NCBI GenBank assembly: GCA_002349055.1 | Contig: DECD01000024.1 | Span: 52,711 to 116,710, forward strand | Source of the DNA: Bacteroidales bacterium UBA2939 | Lineage (GTDB): Bacteria > Bacteroidota > Bacteroidia > Bacteroidales > P3 | DNA length: 64,000 bases | Direction of reading: 5' to 3' | In this document: positions 42,990 through 52,900 of the stretch, in pieces | How positions within the stretch are numbered: the first letter of the stretch is position 1 | How the letters are laid out: each line of letters starts with the position of its first letter | Notes under the pieces: generated by a model | Database searches by the model: none | Told to the model about the DNA's origin: nothing | What the model saw: only the letters and a program-made list of their open reading frames with translations | Translations under genes and position numbers: made by a program

Positions 42990-43907
42990 CTATTGAATTT
43001 CGATTGTCGGGATGTTGTACATGTGATTGCGCAGGATGGGGGTGGCGGCATCGAGCTCCTTGGTCTTGGAGAAGAGTTCGGTGCCGATGGAGGAGTAGCC
43101 CTTGATGGTGAGGTATCTGACCTCGCGGGCGAGGAAGGGCATGCAGAAGGTGATTTCGCCACCTTCGGCGCTGATGGTCTTGTAGTTGTGGGAGCCGTCC
43201 TTGAGGTAGAGGGTCATGTCGGCGATGAACTGGGCGTCCTGGTTGCCCTCTATACCCACCTCGCCGGTGGGCACGGCGGGAGGAAGGCTGGGGGTCCAGC
43301 CGTCCTCGGTGGGCTGGAGGTCCTTGTAGATGGCAGGCTTGCTGTCGGAGGTGGTGGCCGTCACCACGAGGCGCGCCACATCGAGGTCATCTTTCTCATT
43401 ATTATTCTTGATTGTCAGACGGATGCCGCCCGTGAGGTGGCGGAACTGCAACGAGGGGCTGTTGGGGCTGGCTTTGGCGGCCATGGGGAAGCAGACCTTG
43501 TGGATGTTGCCATCGACGAACTCGACGCACAGCGAGTGGATGTTGACGGCGCAGGCCACAGCGCCGTCGTTGGTGACAGCGATATGGTTGCCGCCACTGT
43601 TGAGGGAGGCGGGGTAGATGGCATACATATCCTCGGCGAGGGGCGCGATGTCCTGGAGGTAGTAACCATCGTCGTCATTGCCCTTGATGGTGCAGAGGGA
43701 GCCGTTGAGGTTGAGCTGCTCGTCGGCCACCCAGGAGGCATTGTTGACGTGGGCGGGGTCGACGAGGACCTTGGCATTGTTGCCGTTCATGGGTTCGGCG
43801 AAGAGTTTTATGCAGCCGTTGTCGGCGACGGCGTTGTCCTCTTTACCGCAGCTAGCGGCGAGGAAGGCCGCCGCGGCTGCTATTAGGATTATTTTGTTTG
43901 TCTTCAT
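42990..43907 (-). CDS. Fimbrillin-like lipoprotein
   Basis: A 305-aa lipoprotein (MKTNKIILIAAAAAF, lipobox L-A-A-S-C, Cys ~20). The mature part resembles fimbrillin/FimA-type two-domain beta proteins: a first domain with M-Y-A-I-Y-P-A-S, then R-H-L-T-G-G-I-R-L-T-I-K-N, and a C-terminal domain ending Y-N-I-P-T-I-E-I-Q. Such proteins are exported as lipoproteins and may form fimbriae or their minor tip and anchor components. No other fimbrial gene (mfa1, mfa2-5) is adjacent, so the assignment stays at family level. Confidence 0.75.
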   Translation of the reverse strand: MKTNKIILIAAAAAFLAASCGKEDNAVADNGCIKLFAEPMNGNNAKVLVDPAHVNNASWVADEQLNLNGSLCTIKGNDDDGYYLQDIAPLAEDMYAIYPASLNSGGNHIAVTNDGAVACAVNIHSLCVEFVDGNIHKVCFPMAAKASPNSPSLQFRHLTGGIRLTIKNNNEKDDLDVARLVVTATTSDSKPAIYKDLQPTEDGWTPSLPPAVPTGEVGIEGNQDAQFIADMTLYLKDGSHNYKTISAEGGEITFCMPFLAREVRYLTIKGYSSIGTELFSKTKELDAATPILRNHMYNIPTIEIQ

Positions 43908-43921
43908 GTTATTTTTTTTCT

Positions 43922-43957
43922 GAGTATTCTGAGTATTCTGAATAATCTGAATATTCT
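43922..43957. repeat. 9-bp array after the giant GLUG gene
   Basis: Four units (GAGTATTCT twice, GAATAATCT, GAATATTCT; 36 bp) lie two bases beyond the giant gene's stop codon. Confidence 0.9.
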
Positions 43958-43959
43958 GA

Positions 43960-46900
43960 TTATTTGATGACTATTTTTTGAGATTGGCCGTTGAGGCGGA
44001 GGACGTAGACGCCGGTGCTTGGGAAGGTGAAAGGTGAAAGGTGAGAGGTGAGAGGTGAGATTTCTTTGGTGAAGAGCTGGCGGCCGACGACGTCGTAGAC
44101 TTCGAGGGTGCCTTCGCCGTCGATGATGATTTCGTTTCCCTGCTGGTGGGCGAAGTGGGCAGATTGGTCATCATCTTGTGTGGCATCGGGCGAGAGTTTG
44201 ATTAGGAAGCGGTTGGCATCGTTGCCGGTGGCGGTGAAGGTGTAGGAGGGAGTCTTCAGGAGGTCGATGTCGCGGTCGGCGAGCTTATCAATTAAGTGAA
44301 TATAGCTAGTTGAACTAGTTAAACTAGTTGAGCTAGATAGGGCTAGGGTGTATTCGCCGGGGGCGGCCTTGAGGGTCAGGGGGAAGGAGGTGACGGTGTC
44401 GTCGAGGTGGGCGATGGCGTAGCCGTGGATGCTGATCATGGGGGCATCGGCGGAGAGGTGGCCCATCTTGGGAAGGCCGTCGCCCTCGGAGAAGAGGGCA
44501 TAGACGATATCCTCGTAGAGGCTGTCAGCGAGGGTAAAGACGAGTATATCGAAGTAATCAGAGTTTTCTGAATCATCGGAATTATCCGAGGGGCCTTTCT
44601 TCTTACTGCTGGGTTCGGTGAAGGTCAGGGTGCGCTCGCTGGTGGTGTGGACAAGGACGGCGTTGGCAACGGGAATCTCGTAGGTGGCGAGTTGCGGGCG
44701 CCAGGTGCCGTCGGGGTTGAGGGAGTAGCAGTATTCGCCGATGGAGGTGGTGTGGTTGTAGGGGTTGCCCACGAGGTTGAAGCCTTTGAGAGCAGCGGTA
44801 CCGCAGTTGTAGGAGAAGTTGTAGTTGACGGAGCCGCTATTGGGCTGACCGACGAAGGTGAGCCAGGCTTCGGTGGCGCGGCGGTAGAGGTAGCCTCGAC
44901 CCGCCTCCAAGGTGGTGAAGCCATCGGCTCCACTACCGGCTTTCTGGTTCTCCCAGCGGCCATTCTCCTCGTCGTAGCGGAAGAGGTCGTAGGTGGCATT
45001 GTCGAGATTGGTGATTTCGCTAACGCTCAGGTGGCTCTGGTTGGCCTCGTGCATGGGTGTGCTGATGGCGTGCCAGGTGGCGGTGCCGACGTTGAGGTGG
45101 GCACCCTGGGGCATCACCGTCAACAGACCGAGTCGGTCAATCAGATGGTAGTTGCCTTGATTGGCCGTACCCCAGGTGAGGTCGTAGGTGTTGTCGCTAT
45201 AGCCGATATCCGTCTGGCTACCGGTGACGGTCACCGTGATGGTCTCGTCGTTCTTCAAGCCGGTGACGGTATAGTCGGGATTGGTCAGCGCGGTGCCGTC
45301 GTATTCCTTTTGGGCGCTGCCGGTGGTAATCTCGAGTTCGGCCTTGCTGATGGTGAGCGAGTCGGTCTCGTAGTGGACGGTGTAGTTGGGATAGGTCGTC
45401 GCGCCGGTGGGCGTGATTTCGTAGTTGCCCACGCTCTCGCCCGGTTCGCGGCTGAGGCTGTAGGTGAAGATGCTTGCCTGGTCGCTGTTGCGCAGACCTG
45501 ACACCGTAGCCGTCAGGTCGGGGTCGGGGTCGCCGTAGCTCTTCGCCTGTTCGTCGGCCACAATGACCGCAGCGGCCTTTGTAATTGAGAGTTGAGAGGA
45601 GAGCGTTGAGAGTTGATAGTTGGGGTTGTCTCCCAGGGTCACCGTGATGGGATAGGTGCCCACATCCTCGCCTGCGGTGCGGGTCAGCGTATAGTCGAGC
45701 ACGTTGCTTCCCACAGTGCCGGTCGCCGTAGCCGTGAGTGTGGGGTCGGCGGCACCGTAGACCTTGCTCTTCGGGTCGACGGTCAACATGGCGGAGCGCT
45801 TGGCGATTGTAAGGTGAGAATTGAGAGTTGAGAGTTGGTAGTTGGGGTTGTCGCTTTCGTTGTAGCTGACGCTAATCTCGTAGGTGCCGACATCCTCGCC
45901 TGCGGCGCGGGTCAGCGTGTAGTTGAGCACGTCGCTTCCCACAAGGCCGGTGGCCGTAGCCGTGAATGTCGGGTCGTCGTCGCCGTAGGTCTTGCTGGCG
46001 TCGTTGGGTGTCACCGTGACCGCCTTGGGGGTGATGGAGAACACACCCTGAAGGGGAGAGTACAGCTCGTAATTGTTGTTGGTGTCCGGTGTCACGACGA
46101 TGGCATAGGAACCCACTGCCTCGCCTGCGGTGCGGCTGAGGGTGTAGTTGACCCTCTCGCCCGCCACGGTATCGGTGAGGGTGGCCGTGAGTGTCGGGTC
46201 GGCGTTACCGTAGGTCTTGCTGGCGTCGTTGGGTGTCACCGTGACAAGCAGTCTGCTAATCGTGAATTGAGAATTGAGTATGGTGAGTTGGTAGTTGGGG
46301 TAATCGTTTTCGTTTACGCTGACCTCTATCGCATAGGTGCCGGCATACTGGCCTAGCTGACGACTGATGGAGAAGGCGATTTGGTCGCCTTCCGCAGCAC
46401 CCGTCACCGTCACCGTAAGGGCGGGGTCTGTCGACGGATTGTTGTCGTAAACCTTCGTTTTGCTGTCGGCCGCCACGGTGGCGGGGCGCTTCACAACCTC
46501 CAGCGTGCCGTTTATCGTGATCACAACAAAATGGGACGACTCATCCTCGTTGTTTGCATTTTTCACCACGGCGGTACCGCTGATGGTGTTGGTGTAGGTA
46601 CCCACGTTGGTGGCGGTGGGGCTGCTCGTCGTCAGGCCGCTCAGGGTGTAACCCTCCGGCAGGCCACTTATCGTGTAGCCACTCACACTCTTCTCGGTGC
46701 CGTCGTACACATTGCCCATGCTGCTGTTGGCCGTCACCGTGATGGGCTGATGTTCAGTGAAGGTCAGCGTGCCTGGCACAAAGGTCACCTTGTAGTTGCC
46801 CTGCAGTTCCGCGCCGCTGGGCGTGATGGTGTAGGTGCCGGCGGCATCGCCCTGCTGGAGACTGAGGGTGTAGGTGATAAGCGATTCCGGCTCGTTGTTG

Positions 46901-49900
46901 ACCAAACCCGTCACCGTGGCCGTCAGCGCAGGAATCGGTTGCTCCTGCTCGACATAGATATCGTCGGCCTTCACCGTTACCTGCGCGGGCAGGATGACGA
47001 TGCAGCTGTCGACGGGATAGAAGCGGTAGAGGCAGGTCTTGTCCTTGCCCGTCTCCGCGTCTTTGATTTCCCAGTGTACAACCCTGTTCCTCACGCTGTC
47101 CACATCCTTAATCAGCGTATCTGGTTTCGCCAGCGACACTATCAGCGAGTCGCCTATCCTCAGCGCCAGCTGCCTCCACTGGTCACCGGTAACATAGTAT
47201 TCCGCCCGCTCCGGAACCTTCCAGTTGTCGTCATATTCCACGACGTTGATGCTGTTCATCGTCACCGGGAGACCGTCATACACCTTCTTGAATCCCTTCG
47301 CGCGGAGCGTCATCTTGGGGTTGATGGGGTCGTTCACCTTTATCTGTTTGTCTTGATAGCAACCCAGACGGTCCGTGATGGTCATGTAGTACAAGCCGTT
47401 GTCGAGGTTGGACAGGGTGTCGTAGCCCTTCGGCACTCCGCTCTCGTCGGGCGGATTCAGGGCCTGAATCCAGTGTACGCCTTTGGACACATGGTTCGAA
47501 TCCCAGTACTCTATCTTGTACGGTGAACCGTCGCGGTTGAATTCGAACTGCCTGATCACAAGCTCAATCCAGCCGTCAGGTCGGTCCACGCAGTTGCCCC
47601 ACTTGGTTACGAGGTAGTTGAAGGAATACTCGTCGACCAACACCGAGTCGCGCCTCTCGCACACCGAGTGCGGCGTCACATCCATCGTCCTCAGGTAGTA
47701 GAGGCCGGGGTCCAGGTAGCGCAACGAGTCCGGCCGACCCGCAATGTGCGATTCATCGGCAATGGTGCCGTTCTCCCTCGACCACTCGTAGGCGTATCCG
47801 TCGCCGAAGCCGCCGCCGCCCACCGTCGCCTTCAGGTATCCGATGTTGTGCCCGTACTTGCTCCAATAAGTGTCCATACAGGCGTCCTGCTTTGTGATGC
47901 TCACCTCTATCGGCTCGGCGAAATAGAGGTCGATAGCCTTGGTGTTCTCGCATGCATCGCCCTCGGCTAGATAGGTGTGGAAGCCCGGTTGATCGAGGGT
48001 TACCGAATAGCCCTCTGCCGGCTCCCAAGTGTAAGCCGCGCAGGCACGCACCGTGTCGATAGTGATATCTACACCCATCACTACCACCGGCACCACTCGG
48101 CGCTCCTCGCGGGTGTCGGAGGTGAGCGTCACCTTCAGCGAGTCGACACCGCAGGTGTTGAGGGTGAAGATGCCATTGGCAGTAGTGGGGTCGGGGGTAT
48201 TCAGCGCTGTCCCCGTACCGTGGCGGTCCCATTTCACACCATCCGAGGTCTCGCCGCTGAAGTTCTTTACGATATTATCCACCTTCATACGGTCGCCCAG
48301 GACGAGCGGCTTCACCGACACAGTGGAGGCTGCTGTAGTCTCAAAGTTCTTCAGCCGCGGATAATCATTATCATTATAGGACCAGTAGGTGTCGCCCAGC
48401 TGGCTGCGGAGCCCTTCGCCCAGCATCTCGGAAGTGTAAAGGTGGGAGGTGAAAACAGGTAGTTCTTGAGGATAAAGCTGCTTGTCGTTGAAACAAAGAG
48501 TGACTGTGTTGCTGGGTAACTGGGTGACTGAGTTGCCGTCGATGTAGGCGGCGTTGTAGCAACTGTGAATTTCGAATTTTGAATTTTGAATGGAGCCTAC
48601 GAAGGGGCTGACGTTCGTTTCGCCTTTTACTGCTCCAGTATTGTAGCAATTCGAAATTCGAAATTCAGAATTCGAAATTGAACCTACGAGGCCACCGACG
48701 CGGCTGTCGCCACCCGTGGCCTTAACAAGACCGTAGTTGAAACTGCGGGCGAGGGCGCCGTCGGCAGAGACGAGACCCACCAGGCCACCGACGGACTGGG
48801 TACCCTTGACATCGAAGCCGTTGTAGCAGTCGAACACCTGCGAATAGTAGGCTTCACCGATGAGGCCGCCCACCGCGGTTTGGCCTTGAACGACGGGAGT
48901 GGCAGTACTGCTGGAAAGGGTGCCACAGTGGCTGACGGTGCCGTTGCAGAAGCCGGCGAGGGCTCCCACGTGGTCGTGGTTGTCGGCCGAGAGGGAGACA
49001 TCGTAGAGGAAGAGGTTTTTCACGCGGCCCTGGAGATAGCCGAAGAGACCCCAGAAGTCCAAGTCCTCGCTAGTGTTTATGAAACTGACGTGGACCGAGT
49101 GGCCCGCGCCGTCGAGGTAGCCACGGAAAGGATGTTCTTCGGTGCCGATGGGCAACCAGCTATGGTCAGCGTAATTCACATCGTCATCGAAGCGAAAGTA
49201 GAAGCCGTCGGCATCTGCGGGGATGGGAGTGGCATCGGTGACCTGTTGATTAGTACTAAGGAAGATTCCATTGGAGTAATAGAACGTCTGGCCCTCTTTG
49301 ATAAAAGTCCTGAGTTGCGGGAAGCCAACACTGGTTACGACAAGGGGCTGCTGTTCGGAGATGCCGAAGGAGAGCTGCACATAACGGAGAGGGATTCCCT
49401 TAACTGTGGCTTTGATGCGCATAAAGTTGCGCATACCCGAGGGAGTGAGGGTGGTTCCCGAAAGAGCGGCTGTGTTGTCGCTGCTCTTAATCTTACTCCA
49501 TGCGAAGGTGCCCGAAGCAGGGGTGTAGGAAGGCAACGTATAGGAAGTAGTGGGGTTGTAGGACAAATCATAGACATCGCCAATCTGCAACGCCAGTGCC
49601 GAGACCTTGCTGACATCGGTGCCGGAGAAGACCGTCAGGCGCGGATACATGCTTTCGGTACCCGCCTCCCAGGGACGACCCGTGAAGGTGACGGCCATCA
49701 TCTCGGAGGTGGTATGTGCGGTGACACCCGTCACATCCTCCTCGTTGACGCCTTTGTAGGAGCACATCTGCTTGTCGTAATGGAGGTCGTGGTAACACTG
49801 AGTGGCTGAGTGACTGGGTGACTGAGTGACTGAGTAACCGATGACGGCGCCGGTCATCGAAGAGCCTTCGACCCAACCAGCGGAGTAGCCGTAGGCGAAG

Positions 49901-52900
49901 CTGCCGCCCTGGGTGAAATCGAGGATACCGGCCATACCGCCCACCTGGGCGATACCCTTGACGATACCGGTGTTGTAGCAGTCCTCCACTGTCCACTGAC
50001 CACTTTCCACCTTACCTACGATGCCACCCACAAAGTAGCGACCCATCACCAAACCGCTGTTGAAGCAACTGGACACTGAACACTGGCCACCGGCCACTAA
50101 ACCCACGATACCGCCGACGTAATCGTCTGACTTCGATTCGCAAACAGTACCCGCGTTGAGGCTGTTGCTGACGCTGGCGCCCTCGGTGCAGAGGCCCGCG
50201 ATGCCGCCGATATAGTTGCCCTCAGCGATGATGGTGCCCAAGTGCTCACAACCGTCGATAATACCGTCATCCATCTTGCCCACAACACCGCCGATATAGT
50301 CGCCTATCGAAGGAACCCGGCTCTGTTCGTCCACATAGCAGCTGCGGATTTCCGACTGCGTGCCGTTGGAGTAACCGGCAATGCAACCGACGTAGGACAT
50401 AATGGATTTATTGTACCTGTTGTTATAGGCGGTGTCGGCACGGAGGATGCCGTTGTGGTTGTAGCCCACGATGCCACCGACAGTGTCAATGGTGATGCCG
50501 GGGTTAATAGCCAAGTGCGAGCGGCAAGAGTCGATAGTGCCGAAATCGTTGTAGCCGCAGATGCCGCCGAAACAGGAGCCGTGGGTATAGGTGGGGTTTT
50601 CGATTTGGGTCATATCTGTCTGGCAACGGATGATGCGACCGTAGTGGTTGGTGCCGCAGATGAAGCCGAGGTTGCGGCCACTGATAGCAGAAAGCCTGCT
50701 AGGGCTATGGTAGTTACTGCCGACATCTTGAGTTATGAAACAGTTGCGGATGGTGCCGCTGTTGTTGTATCCACAGAGAATGCCGCGGTGGTCGCCCGTT
50801 GTATTATGGTTGGTGATGGCACCAGCAATGGTGAGGTTCTTCACCGTGCCGCCGTAGATATAACCGAAGAAGCCTTGGTTATCGTTTCCCGGAATGATGA
50901 AATTTTTGACGGTGTGGTTGCCGCCGTCGAAATGGCCAAGGAAGGGACGATTCTTGGTACCGATAGAGGTCCACAGGTTAAGGACATTGTACTGTTGCCC
51001 ACTACTTGTAGTGCCATGGAAAGCAAGGTCGACATCGGCTGTCAGCTTGAAGTAGAGGTTGCGGCCACCATCGGTGATTCTTACATATTGAGAAGTGTTG
51101 TAGGAACCGGAAGTGAAGAAGGTTTGTGTGGCACTGTTGTAATAACCCGACCCTTGGTTAATGATGGTGCGGAATCTCGTTAGCTGTAAACTGTCTTTGA
51201 TAATGATCGGATTATCCTCGGTGAGGTTCACCCACAGTTGCACCTTTCGGTAAACAGGATCGTTGGTACCAGCACCCTTGAAACCCAACGTGATAAAGCC
51301 CTGAGCAGGATGATTGTTGGTGTTGGGGATGGTGACGGTGATCAGGTTGTTGCTGGGAGTCGTCCCTATCGACACACAATTGCTGCCGCCCACACGTTGC
51401 CAGCTGCCGCCATCGGCATAATTCAACGTGAATTGGTGCGAAACCGTATTGTAGGTCTCTTGATCATTCAGTTGGGCCCTCATGGCAGAGGCATTGGAGA
51501 AGGTGGTGTTGAGGCTGCGGATGCCTTGCAATTGGGGGTAATAGTTGTCACTATAATACCATATATTAGTACTGGCGTTTTCGCCCCAGAAGGTACTATA
51601 AAAATCGTCGTTCCCCGTTCCCATCATATCAGCGGTAGGCATTCCTTCGGCCACGCCCGTCTGGTCGCTGCCGTCGCTGCCCTTTGCGGTCGACATCTGA
51701 TTGTCGTAGCAACATTTTAGGATTGTGCCATTCCCCTGCCCGGCGATGCTGCCGAGGTGTTCGCCGGTGGAGCGCACAGTGTTGCTGACGTAGCAATACT
51801 GCGGTGCACCCTCGCCGCAGATGCCGCCGACATATTTGCGGTTCTCACCATTCACGATACCGGCGTTGTAGGAAAGGGTGACTGAGTGGCTGGGTGACTG
51901 AGTGGCTAAGTAGCCTACGAGGCCGCCGACGTAGGTGTCGGCTAAGGTGTTGCCCGGCAGGGCGGTGACGATACCGGTGTTGAGGCTGCTGGTGACGTTC
52001 GTGTTGCGTCCGCTGATGCCGCCGATATAGGGACAATCGGCCTTACCGGTGATGTCGCCCGCATTGGCGGAGTTCTTCACATTGCCGCCCTCGGCGATAA
52101 GGCCGCCGACACATTGGATACCCATGACATCGACGTAGTTGAAGCATCCGATGATGCTGTCGTTTGCGGTCAATGAGACACCGGCGATGCCGCCGACGGT
52201 GGCACCGTACAAGTTGTCGCTTGTATTATTAAATTTTTTGACGGAGCAGTTCTCGATGCGACCACCGTTGAGAATGGCGCAGACGGCACCGGCAGTGTCG
52301 GCACCGACAATGGTTTCGACAGTGATGTTAAGGTCATACACCTTGCCCGTAAGGGTGCCGAAAAGGCCGACCACAGGCCGGGTTGAACTAAGTCGGGTGA
52401 GGGTATGGTTATTGCCGAGGAATGTGCCCGCGAACCGTTTCGTGCCGATAGAGATCCAGTTGGATGTGATATCATACAGGTTGATGTCGTTGGTAAGGCT
52501 GAAGACGATGTCCTGCACATAATGCGGAAGGAGATAATCTTTATAGATCACCATGTAGTTCCCGTTCACGATGCTACGCAGATTATTCAGATCATGAAAG
52601 GTTTCAACCGTCATTGTGTCGGACAGCGGGAGATGGTCTATCGCTGTGCGAGGAGTGCAAGCGGCGATGGCGGACAAGCGGGCGGACGAGCTGTCGGTCC
52701 AGCGCAGACGGGGGTAACGTCCCTCCTCGTAGATCCAGTCGTCGTCGCCCATATACTCGCACACAAGGGCTTCGGGACCGATGAAGTAGCGCGTGGCCAC
52801 CTTGGTCGCCCCTTCGCAGACGGGATTGACATGGTAGTCGTTGTAAAACGTCGTATTCGCTGATTCCACCTCATCTTGAGTGCCCGTAAGCACACCAGCG

